Program-made: the position numbers and the translations under genes
Assembly (NCBI GenBank): GCA_963693365.1
Contig: CAVNZM010000004.1
Coordinates: 6,696,001 to 6,760,000 of the forward strand
Length of the DNA stretch: 64,000 nucleotides
Direction of reading: 5' to 3'
Source of the DNA: Amoebidium appalachense
Taxonomy: Eukaryota > Ichthyosporea
Shown here: positions 1 through 45,156 of the stretch, in pieces
Layout of the letters: each line of letters opens with the position of its first letter
Numbering within the stretch: the stretch's first letter is position 1
Notes under the pieces: model-generated
Database searches by the model: none
What the model was told of the DNA's origin: nothing
Seen by the model: the letters and a program-made list of their open reading frames with translations, nothing else

Positions 1-59
<59 letters not shown>

Positions 60-156
60 GCAAACATGTCAAACAAAACTCCCTGTCCGTGAATGAAGTT
101 TTACACACGCAAACTGACGCGGCATTTATTTCTAAATAACCCCTGCCTTTAAACCC

Positions 157-191
<35 letters not shown>
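1..191. repeat. (CA)n microsatellite and poly-C run at window edge
   Basis: Positions 1-56 are an uninterrupted CA repeat cut by the window edge, and 158-191 is a run of about 34 C. The DnaJ gene to the right must continue leftwards beyond this DNA, so this is probably intron or 3'-flanking sequence of that gene. No coding sequence is seen here. Confidence 0.9.
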
Positions 192-193
<2 letters not shown>

Positions 194-381
194 GACACAC
201 ACAGACACACACCCAACCACCTAAAACCACCAAACCAAAGCTCTCACCTCACACAATGACGGACGAAACTACGCAAATCACAAAGAGCAAATAAACGAGT
301 ACGCATCAGACAGACACAGTAGAACATCCTCATGGGAAGGCTTTGCGGGGAAGAGGGGGGGAGGGGGGGGGGGGATCCAAC

Positions 382-7742
<7,361 letters not shown>

Positions 7743-8721
7743 TTTGATGTTTGAGATCTCCAAATGTTGTCGAGGATGGTGGGATTTGAAGACAGAGGAA
7801 AGTGCTGATGACGAATTGATGCTCAAGAACCGATTCCGCTTATCTTACGCTTGTGCGTGGTTTTAGGTTTCGTTGCTGCAAAACGGATGTCGAAATGAAC
7901 AGGTGTTTTCAATGGTCCTGCGTGTGAAATACTTTGTGGTGTGAAGCTATAGATGAGGTCTACTGAAACTTTGTGACTCGTAAGCAACAATGCTGCTAGA
8001 ATTGCAGTTTGGCCTGTACGATTACTATCAGAAGTGCGAAATAAGCTTGCACCGTTTGAATAGGACGTAAAAGTGAATATTGAAGTGTGCAATCACCGCT
8101 GACCCTAAAACCATTGCCTAGGGGTTTAGAAGAAATGGATTGCGCTCGCTAATTAACGCGTTTCCGAATCTTTGACCTCTCACTAAGGCGCTGCCTGATA
8201 CTTCTTTTACAGCGCCTAAAGCTCAACTGGATTAATAACCAACGATTAGGCACAACGCGTGTAACGCTGAGTTGCGGCACTTGGAAACGAAAGGAAACTA
8301 CACGGCTGGCTGTGTGACTGAGCAGCCGCTTGTGCGCGCGAAGACCGCGAAACTTCCAAACACAACAGAGACGGCGATGGCACCTGATAAACCATAAATG
8401 GCTAATTTGACAGCTGTGCATTAAAGCAGCAACTCACTCCCTGAGTTGAAAATTTCTAAAAATGAGCTTGTGACTGCCAAATATGGTAATTTCTATTGAT
8501 TGGACTCGAGAACTCTTCTTTAACGTTGACCTCTTTTCTTTTCACGTGCCGAGCCAATTTGTTGAAGCCAGTTGCCAATTTTTTTTGAAAACAGCAAAGA
8601 ATCACCAACATTAGCATGCAATAGTAAAATTTAACGACTTATTCTGTGTTTAGGGGACTGCTTTCTGAGGTATTCGCTCCTCTGCATACGCGTAAACGGG
8701 CCTAAAGTCGCCTTCGCAAAC
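7743..8721. promoter_or_regulatory. Divergent intergenic promoter region between DnaJ and SNRNP27-like genes
   Basis: The two start codons, 7742 on minus and 8722 on plus, face away from each other with 979 bp between them. This DNA is low in simple repeats, unlike nearly everything around it, and shows no convincing coding sequence, consistent with a shared promoter region. No TATA box or well-formed heat-shock element was recognised with confidence. Confidence 0.5.
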
Positions 8722-9495
8722 ATGAGCGAGGTTGTGGACGAGTTTGGGCGGGTGATATCCCGTGGGGATAGCAGAGACACAAGAGACAAGGATAGGTCGA
8801 AGGACAGAGACAAAGACAGAGACAGAGACAGAGAAAGGGATAGGGACAGAGATAGAGGCAGAGACAGGGAGAGAGATAGGGACAGAGACAGAGACAAGGG
8901 GAAAGATCGAGACAAGGACAGAGACAGGGATAGAGACAGAGATAGAGGCAGGGAGAGAGACAAAAGCAGAGACCACAAGGATAGGGATAGAGAGCGCAGC
9001 CGTGAGCGTGACCGGGATCGCAGAGACGACAAAGAGAGGGGCAAGGACAGAGAGAAGGACGGAGGTGGGGTGAGGGAGAGAGGCAGGCGGGAGAGCGAGC
9101 AACCCCCCCGTGACTACACTTCCACTCCTGCAGTTTCAAACGGCGCAGCTGCCGCAGTTGGGTTTATGCACCCCTCTCGTGCCGCCGCTTTGGGTATAAG
9201 CATCCCACCACCAGCGCCGCCCCCAACTCAACAAGAAAGGTACGACAGTGATTCGGCACGTGAAGACGGAAGTCGTTTGGACGAGATGGACACCGGAGAT
9301 GAAGGCGAGGAGCAGGTGGATGACGAGCTTGCAGCCATGCAGGCGCTGATGGGGTTTTCTGGTTTCGACTCGACGAAAGGAAAAAAGGTGGCGGGCACAG
9401 ACGTGAGTGCGGTTAAGCTCAAACAGAAGCGCCGCTACCGCCAGTATATGAACAGAAGGGGAGGTTTCAACAGACCCCTGGATAACATCAAGTGA
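8722..9495 (+). CDS. U4/U6.U5 tri-snRNP 27 kDa protein homologue (SNRNP27/RY1 family)
   Basis: Spliceosome component of the U4/U6.U5 tri-snRNP, nuclear. Single exon of 257 codons, ending in TGA at 9493-9495. The N-terminus [15 protein letters not shown] is followed (about residues 17-130) by a very long Arg/Asp and Arg/Glu dipeptide tract, where the family usually has Arg/Ser. A low-complexity middle follows, then the conserved C-terminal domain (about residues 205-257) with [34 protein letters not shown] and an extreme C-terminus of NIK. That block is diagnostic of SNRNP27. The ATG at 8722 is chosen because the N-terminal motif resembles that of fungal and protist homologues. The RD/RE tract is encoded by GAC-AGA/GAT-AGG repeats, so purine-repeat expansion probably lengthened it. 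Confidence 0.92.
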   Translation: MSEVVDEFGRVISRGDSRDTRDKDRSKDRDKDRDRDRERDRDRDRGRDRERDRDRDRDKGKDRDKDRDRDRDRDRGRERDKSRDHKDRDRERSRERDRDRRDDKERGKDREKDGGGVRERGRRESEQPPRDYTSTPAVSNGAAAAVGFMHPSRAAALGISIPPPAPPPTQQERYDSDSAREDGSRLDEMDTGDEGEEQVDDELAAMQALMGFSGFDSTKGKKVAGTDVSAVKLKQKRRYRQYMNRRGGFNRPLDNIK

Positions 9496-11073
9496 GTGCG
9501 GGCGTGTGGGTTCCGCCTTTGCATGTCTTTCTCTCTTTTTTTTTTTTCGTTTCTTGTATTTGGTTATATAAATTTATGTACATACTTGTCTTTGGCGGGT
9601 GGCCGCAGTTGTGTCTTTTGACACGCATATGCCTTCAAACCTCTTGAATTGTCTACGCCAGTTATGAAAGGAATTCCACAGCAGCTAGCTAGGGAAAGCA
9701 AAAGCATGGGTTTAGGTGTGATTGGTCCCGACGTGCCTGAACATGGGCAAATTTGGGTTAGCCTGTATGCTTCAAGCCAGTCATTCTGCTGGGTGGTTTG
9801 TGGTTTCAGTCCACAGGGCTAAGAGGGAGCAAGTAGGAGAGACAGACTTCCCTGGGGTAGGGTTTGGAAGAGTAGGCTGGCAGGGGAAGGGGTGTGTATG
9901 TGTGTGGTGGTGAGGGGAGGGGGGGGGGGGGGGGGGGGAGGAGAAACAAGTAGAAGTGTTGTATCTCGCTTTAGCGTAAGTAGGACGTAGACAAGCAATC
10001 AAGCAAGAAGTACGTAAGCAGTGAATACAGGCCCGTGCCACGTATCTGAGTACCATCATTCGGTTAACTCACCTGTCTCCTACGGTTGGGCTCTTCCCCC
10101 CCCCCCCCCCCCCCCAGCCTGCACGCTTAAAATGTTTGATTTTGGATTTCCCATTTTGTGACGTTTTGTTGATGCTCGTTGTTGTATCCTCCATATTTCC
10201 AACCCTCTAACGCATACATCACCCCCCCCCCCCCCCCCCCCCCTCCCCACCCCCTCCCTCTTGTATGCTTCTTAGGCTAGCCTCTCTGTGCATGTGGGCG
10301 TGATTGTTACCTCTGGTTTGAAATGAGGTCCAAGCTTCCACGGCCTGTTTTCTTTCACACTGTGTATCGGTCACCCCTCGTGCCCCCCTCCCCCCTTTCC
10401 CCCCTCCCCCCCGTCTATTTCGCTCTTGCCTTCCCCTCGGGTGTTGGGAACGACCTTGCTCTTGCTCACACTATGTCTTTCCCTCTCCCCCTCCCCCCTC
10501 CCCCCCCCCCCCTCCCCCCTCTCTCTCTTCTCCCTCTTTCCCCCCTCCTTCCCCCCTTCGGATAATGGGCTTTACGTCTGTTATTTGTCTGTTCTGTTTC
10601 CCCAAGTCCACCTGACATATGCAGCAAACGTTGTTGAAAATCCCCCTCTCCCCCTCCCCCTCTCCCTTCGCAGCTCCCGTTCCCTTTCCCAGTGTTTCTA
10701 CTTTGCCTCCCCACCTAAGCCCTCCCTGAGGATGGGCTCTGCTTATGACGCATACTGTGCGCATGGCTGATGTTGCATACTTGAATGTTTGCCTTTGCAT
10801 GTGTCGCGTGCTGTGCCGTGCACGCAGTATCATAGAGAGATCACGAAGGGGCACGCACGTGCGTGATTGCGCCTCATCGTGTATGCGTACTTCGTACCGT
10901 GTTCCGCATTCAAACCCCCCCCCCCCCCCCCCCCCGTGGAAGCACACAAACAACCCATCTGAAATCACACAATCAACTATGTAGGTGCATCCATATGAAC
11001 ATATTTACGTGCGCCTATGAACACGCACACAACACATGCAAGAACACACGCGCGCGCCCACACATACAAGCAC

Positions 11074-11108
<35 letters not shown>

Positions 11109-12347
11109 CCTGTGTTCCCTCCTGCCCCTTTGCCACATCTCAACCCCCATGTTCCCACGTCAATCCTTCCTCCCCAGGTCATCTCTGTGCATGTTTGGTC
11201 TTTCTCGATTATGAGTTCCCTTCAGCTCTCCACCTTGGCATTCGATTTATCAACTTCCATCTCAGAGCAAGTCGATCCCTGTCCCCCTTGTTTACCCCTT
11301 GTTTATCGGATTATCTTGCGTTTGTGTGTTCTCCTCTTGCACAATTCCCTCCCGTCCCCTCGAGCTCCCCCCTCCCCGCCCTCCCCCCCCTCCCCCCCCC
11401 CCCCCCTCTCCCCCCCCCCCTCCTTCCCGACCCCCGACCCTTATTATGGGCATAGGGGCAACCCGTGTTTCTCTTGATCAAGACACTCAGTGAGACGTGA
11501 GGGATCGAGTGATGGGGGACTCTTGTTCTTGTGATAACACTCTGTCAACTGCAGGCCCAGGGGGCAGGAAGGGGTGAGGGGACCAGGAAGTAGAAAGGGT
11601 GTATTACTTTTACAAGTGATGAGTGAAATCAAGGGACATAAAATGAGCATTTCTAGGCTTCTCTTTATTTCCACACGGAGAACCTCGCGATCATGGTTGT
11701 GGGTTGACCGAAAGCGATGCACATCATGGGTCATCGGGATGTCCATTGCAAACGTATGAATGTATGGTGTTTGTACCTATTTAACCAAGGGGAATGGTTG
11801 GTGAAAATGGGCTGCTCGCTCGCAGATCTGTGGCTGTTAAAGGTCCCAGCACACATGTGGCTCGCATTCGCCATTTGCCTCAAAACATACGCGCAGTCGA
11901 CACTTGAACGCCACCTCCCAGTGAGGCTGAGTGGTGTTGGCGATGGGTGCCAACATAAATGGTTCATACATTTCAGCTTTTTGATGCGCTGCGAACGAAT
12001 AAGAACGCAAGTATCCACGGGTACATTCCTAAACCATGTATAAGATCACGTTTTTTCATCGTTCTCTTTTTGGTTGGTGCCACGCTGTTCCTGGCCACAC
12101 ACAAGTTGTACGTTTGTAGGCCGACAGCGTCTCCCAGTAGTCTGTTAGTGCCCTTCCTGTGCTTTTCATTCCTCCCCGTGGTTTTCATTCCTAAGGATTA
12201 TCTGTGGGCTCGGAGACTAGAACTTTAATGCTCTGTTGGACTACTTATTTTCATTTCATCCATAAGCAGTCAGGCTTTCCGTTCCCTCCCTACCGGTACC
12301 CGTACCTTTGTATATAAGAAAACTATGTGGTCGTCACCAAAACAAAC
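9496..12347. other. Intergenic region with two dispersed-repeat fragments
   Basis: No gene is seen. 10118-10223 is a copy of a sequence (GTTTGATTTTGGATTTCCCA to CTAACGCATACATCA) that recurs near 16395-16491 and 18246-18337. 10727-10917 is a solitary copy of the roughly 120-bp repeat unit that flanks the composite element at 17526-18076, here with about 55 extra bases inserted. C-rich tracts occur at 10095, 10219, 10500 and 11375, and a CA repeat at 11076-11107. The remainder, 11440-12300, is ordinary mixed sequence without a recognised feature. Confidence 0.7.
12311..12320 (+). promoter_or_regulatory. TATA-like box upstream of the PHTF-family gene
   Basis: TATATAAG begins at 12311, about 37 bases before the chosen ATG at 12348. 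If it is a working TATA box, the 5' untranslated leader would be very short. This is sequence resemblance only. Confidence 0.3.
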
Positions 12348-23849
<11,502 letters not shown>

Positions 23850-25494
23850 TGTGAGGGGACGGGACGGCTTGGATCATGGTATGAATGGGGCGTGGTGCTG
23901 TGGCGGGTAACTGGCTGTGCTTAATGGTGGGTGTTGTTGGATTTTTCGGGCTTTTGTAGTGTGATGCAAGCCGCTGCATGGAAGCGGAATCTTGTCTTCG
24001 GCGGGTGTTTGTTAGAACGGCGGCTATGGTAGCTGTCCGAAACATAATCTAGGGTGCAGGTGGTTAAGTGTGTGTTGTATGCATGGCACAAGCATACAAT
24101 CAGATGTATATATGCATTCCACAGACGTTGGTGTAGGGCAAGGAGGTACTAAAGACGGTAAACTTTAAGATCATATGTACCCATAGTGTGTGTACATAGC
24201 GTGTGTTGACCTTGTGACTTGTATTTTTGATCATGTGTATATTTCATTTCTTTGTCAAGTAGTACTAGTTCTGGGTGGGTAGCAGCCTGTCCCATTGTCT
24301 CCTAGTTTAGCCAGAAAAGTGTGTAAACCTTAGCTAGCGTGGATGCCTTTAAGAGGTGTCACTTGGACCAGATAAACTTTACTTAGCCATCACACATTGT
24401 TTGAATGAGACATGAATTAGATAGTTGAATGTGCATTTGGCCGCTTTATATCACATAGCCACACATGTAAACTCCCACGGCTGAGTTAGTTATGGCACAA
24501 CTTTGTAGATGCGAGCCGGTCTAAGTTTAAGGGAAGTGTAGCACGCTTAAAACTAATATAGAGCTATTCTTAGAATCCCTTGGGTGATGGTGTGTTATCA
24601 CCAAATGTAGTCAACACGAGGCCTGGGAACAGCTATCGTACGTATGTGCCCGAATTCATGAAGTAAAACATTCGACAGAGAAAAAGATATGCTCTGAGTG
24701 GACTATATAATCATTAGTGATGTTTAACCAGCCCCCCCCCCCCCCCCCACAAAAAAAAAAAAAAAAAAAAAAAACCCAACCCAACCACCACCACCACTAC
24801 TGGGAAGGCCGCATTACCCTCCTCCTTTTCCCCCAAAACCCTCTCCGATCCCCCCATCCCCAACGTCCCCATGCTGCTCCCTCACAAGAGCCTCTTCTCC
24901 ACCTTCTCCACCCACACCAATGCATCTACTTATCTTCGGGTTCCGGTCGACACTGCTGCTGCAATACTTTTGAAAATTATTAGGGTGACGCAATCGGTGC
25001 TGGCAGGCCTTGTGCTACGTATGTGCGCGTACGTATCCTGTGTGTGTATTATGACCTGTGTCTGTGCACACACGTGTGTTTGTGTAGCACCCGGCGTTAA
25101 CCATACCTAATTCAGCAGTATCATTCGTCTTGGCACAACTGGTTCAATTCTGCTTTCTGCCGATTATTTCTGCTTTTCGGAGAATAATTTACTCTTGAAG
25201 TAAACGTATTCTGCTTTGCAGAATATATCCGCAAATTCAAGGGTCAGAATTAGCATAATTTGCGTAAGGATTTTGTTTTAGGCAGAATCTAAAACCAGAT
25301 TACTAAATAGAGTTTGCTGTTGTCAGCTGATTACTTCTGTTTACCGGACGAACCTATTTTTTAAAGAATAATTCTGCTCTTGCAGGATACTTCTGCATTT
25401 GTCGAATATTTCTGCTCTACACAGTATAATACTCCGAGAGTTTGATTTTGCATGCACAACGGAGTGAGTCAAAGGCAGAATGACCAAAGCAGAG
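23850..25494. other. PHTF 3' flank and intergenic DNA, low in repeats
   Basis: After the PHTF stop codon the sequence is mixed and AT-richer up to about 24720, probably 3' UTR then intergenic. A C-run and an A-run lie at 24732-24774. From about 25145 to 25425 the word TTCTGC or its complement GCAGAA recurs at irregular spacings of roughly 20-40 bases. No gene recognised. Confidence 0.6.
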
Positions 25495-29027
<3,533 letters not shown>

Positions 29028-29173
29028 GGAAAATTACTATGCATAAGGAAGATTTCAGTTGGTGGTATGATGGTATGTAGGATAACAGGTTACATGTAAA
29101 GTTTTGATTTGAACACTATTACTGTTGTGACTTAAGCCCGTGTAAACCTTTTTTTTTTTTTCCTCCAAACTTT

Positions 29174-29204
<31 letters not shown>

Positions 29205-29869
29205 TTTTTTTTTTTTCCCTTTTCCCCTCTTATACGTAAAAGTAGCCCAGGTCACTAATCTTGCCGCAACTTCAAAAACTACGACAACTGGTATTATAAT
29301 GGCCTTGTGCTAAACCTTCCTGGGGTAAAACCACAAGCAAGGTATGATGCGATTATGGCATATCTCAAACATTTCCGTAGTCTTTTACATCTAAATGGAA
29401 TGCTATTTTATGGATTTAGTTCCTGCTAGAAAAATCAGTATACTATCTAATTATCCGTTTTGAAACGGTACTCTCGACCTCAGCGTAGATAGCAGCAATT
29501 CTGAAAAAAAACGTATTCATTAAGATATGCACACGGTGCAAAATCTAAAATCATGATAGAATTCGAAGAGATCATTAAATTTTGGGCCCTGCGAAGATAT
29601 TCTAATCATCGAGCCTCGATGATGATGTACATGTGTACCGTGATGCACGTGCCAGCGTGAATCCTATCAACCAGAACACTACTAGTGGCCACGGTGTATG
29701 TATGCGCAAGACTGTAATGATTCTCTGATCCAATCACCTCCATAATCATTGACCCCCCCCCCCCCCCCCCCCCCCCCCCATGGCACCCCATCTGCACCAC
29801 CATTACCGTCTCCCCCCCCCCCCCCCCCCCCCCCCTCCCCCCCCCCCCCCCCCCCCCCCCCCTCCCCCC

Positions 29870-29906
<37 letters not shown>

Positions 29907-30219
29907 GGGCGCCCCATCTGTACCACCATCTCCGTGACCACCACCCCACCTCCCCACCCACCATCCCTCCATCCCAATCACAACATCCCCGATTCTAAGA
30001 CTATGTACAAATAAACCTCACCCAGCGGAACTTGCTATTATAAGTGGTAGTGATTATTCTTATTAGCCGTTGAGCCGTAACGGTTGCCGCATCTGTTTTG
30101 TGTGTTCGTGTGTGTGTGCGTGTACACGTATATCTCTCTCTGTGTGTATGTGTGTGTGTATGTGTGTGTATCTCTCTCTCTGTGTGTGTGCCAGTGTATG
30201 TATGTGTGTGTGTGCGTGT

Positions 30220-30270
<51 letters not shown>

Positions 30271-30669
30271 CAATTTACGTGTATGTGTGTACGTGCAAAC
30301 GTGTGTGTGTAGGCGTGTGTGCAAGACTTAGTATGGGTGACTGTTCGTGTGTGTTTGTGTGTGTGCGAGCTGTGTGTGTTGATATATGTACGTGTGTGCG
30401 TGTGTGCAAAAGTGTGTGTGTGTGTGAGTGTATGATGATTGTGTGAGCGTGGCCCTGGCGGTATGGTTGTGTATGTGTGCGTGCGTGCTATGTGTGTGCA
30501 TGTGTGCGTGCGTGCTGTGTGTGCATGTGTGCACGTGTGTGTGTGTGTGGGTGTCAGTGTGTGCACGTGCGTGGATGTGTGTGTGTGTATGTGTGCGTGT
30601 GTGTCTGTGTGTGCGTGCGTGCATGCGTGTATGGTTGAGTGTGAGTTTATATACATGCGTGTGAAATTC

Positions 30670-30733
<64 letters not shown>

Positions 30734-31006
30734 TGTGTGTACACGTGTGTTTGTCAACGGTATGTGCGTGCATGTGCATGTGTGTGTGTGTGTGTGTGTG
30801 TGTATGCCGCGTGTGTGCGTGTGTGTGGTGTGTTTTTGTGCACGCATGCGAATACGGTGTGGGTGCGCGCGAGATAGAGAGGGGGGGGAGGTGGAGGGGA
30901 GAGGGGGGGGGAGGGGAGGGGGGGAGAGGAGGGGGAGAGAGAGAGAGAGTTCGCGATTGAGAAAAGAGATCTCGAGAGTCTCAGAGCTCGAGAGTCTCGA
31001 GCATGC

Positions 31007-31065
<59 letters not shown>

Positions 31066-31082
31066 CAAATAAGAAAGAGAGG

Positions 31083-31144
<62 letters not shown>

Positions 31145-32246
31145 GAAGGGGGGATGCGTGCCGCATGATGTGTGTGTACGGTGGTGTGTTACGTGTTGCA
31201 ACTAATTTAATATGTGCGTGAGCGCTTACACCTCAATGCCACACCGCAGCATATCCCCCTCCCCCCCTCCTTTTCCTGGATAGGTTTGAAGGTTAAAAAT
31301 TAACGTTCGAGGCCGGGGTTGGGGTTGCCAATGGGGGGACTGTGTTTTGGGGCGGGCGGAGGAGGGTCCCGGAGGGGGTATCGGTGTTCGTGTAGTTTGG
31401 TGTACCATGTGACGCTGACGCTGTGTGCACGCGTATGGTATGTTTGTCACGGTCACGGTGGTGTGCATGTGCATGTGTATTTGTGGATACATGTAACGCG
31501 TGTGGTGTGTGCGTCTTTTGAGTAACAATTTGGTGTGTGTGTGTGTGTGTGTTTGTGTAAAGGCCTGTTGAAGGTGTGGTGTGTGGATGTGTATTTGTGT
31601 AACGGTGTGTGCGACTGTGTTGTGTGTGTCTTTGTGTAACACACGTTGTGGTGTGTGCGAGTGTTTGTGTCAAAGTGTGGTGTTCGTACTGTTTTGGACG
31701 GCAACACGGGCATCATGACTCGAAAGCAAGCGCTCACCACCCCTCTCTCATGCAGAAGGAATGATTCTCGAGCGTGTGAAAGCAAGCGCTCACCACCCCT
31801 CTTTCTCATGCAGAAGGAATGATTCTCGAGCGTGTATACTTGACGGCAGAAAGGCATTTGGGTGCAGCATCAACACTACCACACACCACCCAAGCCAAGC
31901 CACGTGCAGCCGCTGAGAGCCCATCGATTGAGTGGAGTCCTTTAGTGTGCTTGTGCAAACCCAACGAGCCATTGCTGCGGCGGATGCATATATAGTGGAA
32001 CGAGGGCAACCGTCCACAATGAACAGTCAGCTATCGGCACCATGCAACTGGAAGTTTGGCCGTGTGCGCGCACACGTGGGGACCAGCAGGATACGATACG
32101 TAGGCAGAATGTTTATTTACTATTACACGTTATCCTTGTCAGAGCACACGGGCCATATGTACACAGTGCACTGTCGGCACAGCCAGCACACAAGGGAAGG
32201 GCCCTCGGTGCACGTGTGCAGCAAACTAAGCAAAGCATTCAACGGT
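29028..32246. other. Intergenic DNA with long microsatellites
   Basis: No gene is seen. Notable tracts are a C-run cluster 29753-29904, mixed GT repeats 30100-30270 and 30400-30840, a GA repeat 31009-31062, a G-run of about 60 (31084-31143), and an exact or near-exact tandem duplication at 31722-31835. The segment 31840-32246 is probably the 3' flank or UTR of the aconitase gene on the minus strand. Confidence 0.7.
31722..31835. repeat. Tandem duplication, 2 x ~56 bp
   Basis: The unit starting GAAAGCAAGCGCTCACCACC and ending ATGATTCTCGAGCGTGT occurs twice back to back (31722-31777 and 31778-31835), differing by one small T-rich insertion. It lies in the 3' flank of the aconitase gene. Confidence 0.85.
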
Positions 32247-41640
<9,394 letters not shown>

Positions 41641-42918
41641 GTTTGACACGAACGAAGGAGGGATGGAAACGACCTTGCGCCCACAACCCTGCAACCACGC
41701 CTTGTGTCGGCGACACGTGATGGTTGGCCCTTTTCTTTCCGAGGCCTGGATTTGGGCGTGACAAAGCAATAGCATGATCTGAAGCAAATAGGAGTAGCGA
41801 TACTTTGTTTTAAAAATCAGGTATCTACATAACAGAAGCTAATTGGCCAAATAAAGACGTGTAAAAGCCATTATCACCGGCTCCTATTCGACTGACGAAA
41901 TTTGCCATGTCTCAGATTCATTGTGGAAGAGAACAAAAGGACATGTGGTTACAAAAACAGTAGGTAATTTTTCGAAAAACATAACTTTTTGACTAAAAAA
42001 ACACCCTATTTAAAGAAACATACTCGTGCGGCGTAAAACTCTCATTCTTAGGCGAAAGGGTGTTGCACGCCTCCAAGACCTACTACATTTGGAATACTAA
42101 CCTCAGAGTGATTGGTCTATTCGTAGGGTATACTAGAAGCACTGGCTGGCCGCTATCAGGCCGTTCATAACTTTAAACATGGTAACTTTATTATTTATAT
42201 ATATAGTTTCTGTTTTATTCTATGTGCATCACTATCGATTCTTCATGCTCGGTTATATCCTCGAATAGCTGTTCTTCTAGGCTTCATATACATATTGTAG
42301 TTGCATATTGTACTTCAACTTCACTTAAAGTGTGAACGGCGTGGATTTGATTTTGATTGGTTAGCCCAACGACGTGTGCTGGAAATTTTGGGGCAAATGG
42401 CCCATTAGATGCGAGAATACGTAAAGGGTTTACACAAAATTACAATATAAAAAAATCTCCTAAAGTTAAGCATTTATCTTTATACAACTTAAAGATACTG
42501 TAATAACAATATTGGGCATTCCTGATACGCAGCTGCCCCACTATAGGCATATGTAAAAGTTTTAGAGAGTGGCTCAAACTCAAGTAACAGAACTTTTACC
42601 CCCCCTCTCTTGCTGGTATATAAACTGGCAGTGTGCGAGTGAAACGGATCGATGGACGTGCCGACGACGGCTGACGAACAACGTTGAACAACTCGGATAC
42701 ATGATATGATATCATATGCATGTGAATGTACATAAGCTTGTGCGTTGAATGGGACCTCATAAGCTGGCGTCATTGCCAGCTGGCCTTAGCTACAGCGAGA
42801 CTTAGAGAGGAGGGGGGAGGGTACAAACGTTTCCTCAAATTGATAACGTTGCTGTATGACATGTTTGAATTTGACCTTGCAGACCGTGAGAAAACTGAGC
42901 GTATGAAATTGTGACTCT

Positions 42919-42984
<66 letters not shown>

Positions 42985-43007
42985 GGGGATGGGATGAAAG
43001 CGAAGGG

Positions 43008-43116
<109 letters not shown>

Positions 43117-43128
43117 ATCGATCCCTAC

Positions 43129-43763
43129 TTGACTGATAGATCGCAGATCGAAAACGTTGGCAACCAACGTTTTCGCCACGTTTTTCGCCATATATGGCTT
43201 TAAACGTTGTATAACCATTGGTTTACACCGCACCACCATGAAACTCTCCCAAAACGTAGGGGAGAGCAAGGGCTCAAGCATGTGGGGGTTGATGATGGGT
43301 GAGCGAGATCATGTGCGGCGATGCACAGCTGAAACACGTGTTTTTTCTTTCCTTTTTTTTTGTTATCTATTTGATATAGAGAGAAATTCTAAACGGTTGC
43401 TCTCACCACCCCCAAACTTCAGGAGTGTGTGTGGGTACCCAAAGAGGTACCTTGCCCCCAAACATCACCACCAACATGCGAAAACATGCGAAAGCATCTG
43501 ATTCTTCCTTATGGGCACCCGAGAGTCCCTTATCGCTATGAAAACAGAGTTTGATGCACATGCTTGCACCATGCTACAAATACAACAATCCAAACTCTGT
43601 TCTTATTGGCCTCCCACATATACAAGTATAGTATACAACAAATACACGTTGCCACAACCACCCGTCGCAACATCAGACTATAGACATGCAGTCTCACACA
43701 ACACCAAATGAGTTGGTCAATGACTCTGTGGGTGGGTGTTGTTTGCGTATAGGTACACGTATG

Positions 43764-43832
<69 letters not shown>

Positions 43833-44580
43833 TAGCAGTATAAACGAGTGTATCTGGTGCTTTTTTCATAACGGGAGCACCGGTACCAGAGGCAGTGCGA
43901 GACTTGCTGTCGAGTAATAGGCTAGGCCCCAACGTGAGCTTGGGTATGAGGAACTCCCCTCCCCACGCCCTTATAGCCGGGATTGGACATAAGAGCCTGC
44001 GACAGCTATCTGCAAAACGACCCACTGGCTTCACACCCTTCTGCCCTTGCCCCACCAAAATATTGATAGGCGTAGTGTTGGGTTCACTATGACCATATAC
44101 CAATGAAAGTGGCCCTGCCCTCGAGCTGCTCATCCTGTTACTCAGAACAACTGCCTGCTCTACCACTCATTATTGCGCTCTCGCCGTCAAACACAGACGC
44201 CTACGTCCTAGCTAAAAGCTTTACTTCCAAGTGCTTCGCCAAAACTATAGCCGAAAGGCCGGAGCAACAGACACACGGAAAAAATAAAGGAAAGAAGAAC
44301 ACAAAACGTGAACGCGTCGCCTGATCGATCGATCGATATCCGGCAGTTGAACGGAAAAAAAAACGCGAAAAAAACATCGACCACATGCCTTTCTGAGCCC
44401 AACTTAGTAGAAACCGCAGCTTGCAATTTTTAGCGGTCACCCAAAGACAAAAAAGGCTGTTTATATAGCCCCCTAATTGGGCGTACCAAGAAACCCTGGG
44501 TTCGACGGCCCAGGAAAAAGTTGGGTTTCGCCAAAGTTTTGGTTGAAAACGTTGGCCAACGATCTGCGATCTATCACTAC
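43129..44580. mobile_element. Possible inverted-repeat-bounded element, ~1.45 kb
   Basis: TGATAGATCGCAGATCG near 43140 is matched in inverse by CGATCTGCGATCTATCA near 44560, each followed inward by an AACGTT-containing stretch (AACGTTTTCGCC versus GTTGGCCAACGTTTTCAACC). Inside is a minus-strand open frame of about 110 codons (44166 to about 43840) with no recognised domain, ending in a GT repeat. The matched ends are short and could be a decayed element; no target duplication is recognised. Confidence 0.35.
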
Positions 44581-45059
44581 CGTATGATACACGGCACGTG
44601 TACCACGGCCATGCAACCGACGAAAACAAATATGAGCTGTGTGTATGTGTGTGTGTGTGTGTGTGTATCTGCGTGCTCACGTGCCAATGTTTGTGTGTGT
44701 ACTTCTGTACGTGTGTGTATGTGTGCGTGTACACGTCTGTCCATGTGTGTGCGTGTGATGTGTGCGCGGATGTACGTGTACATGTACGTGCGTGTGTGTG
44801 TGCACACTTTGTGTGTTATGTTTGTGTGCGCGAGCGTGTGTGGTGGAGATTTTTTTGATGGGAAAGGAGGGCACCTCGAGCAGACCAACGCTGAGCAGTC
44901 TATTAGTATGGTAGAACTTTGCAAATTTAAAGGGCCCCATCTTTACTATTTGGTGTCCGTGCTGAGACCACCCATGACCCTCTCTTCTATGGCATATCCA
45001 TCTGATTCATCCATGTCTGATCCAATCTGTATTTATGTGAAACTAAACCGAGCAAGGTG

Positions 45060-45060
<1 letters not shown>

Positions 45061-45155
<95 letters not shown>
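45061..45155. repeat. (GT)n microsatellite
   Basis: A pure GT repeat of about 95 bases between the aconitase and mL46 genes. Confidence 0.95.

Positions 45156-45156
<1 letters not shown>

Noticed and set aside
42615-42622. TATATAAA box on the plus strand
   Set aside because: No plausible coding sequence follows, and the ATTGG word upstream is about 260 bases away, unlike the compact promoters of the ubiquitin-like genes.
44110-44170. tRNA-like stretch on the minus strand (GTGGTAGAGCAGGCAG...)
   Set aside because: A D-arm-like word is present, but there is no matching anticodon stem, no B box and no acceptor pairing.
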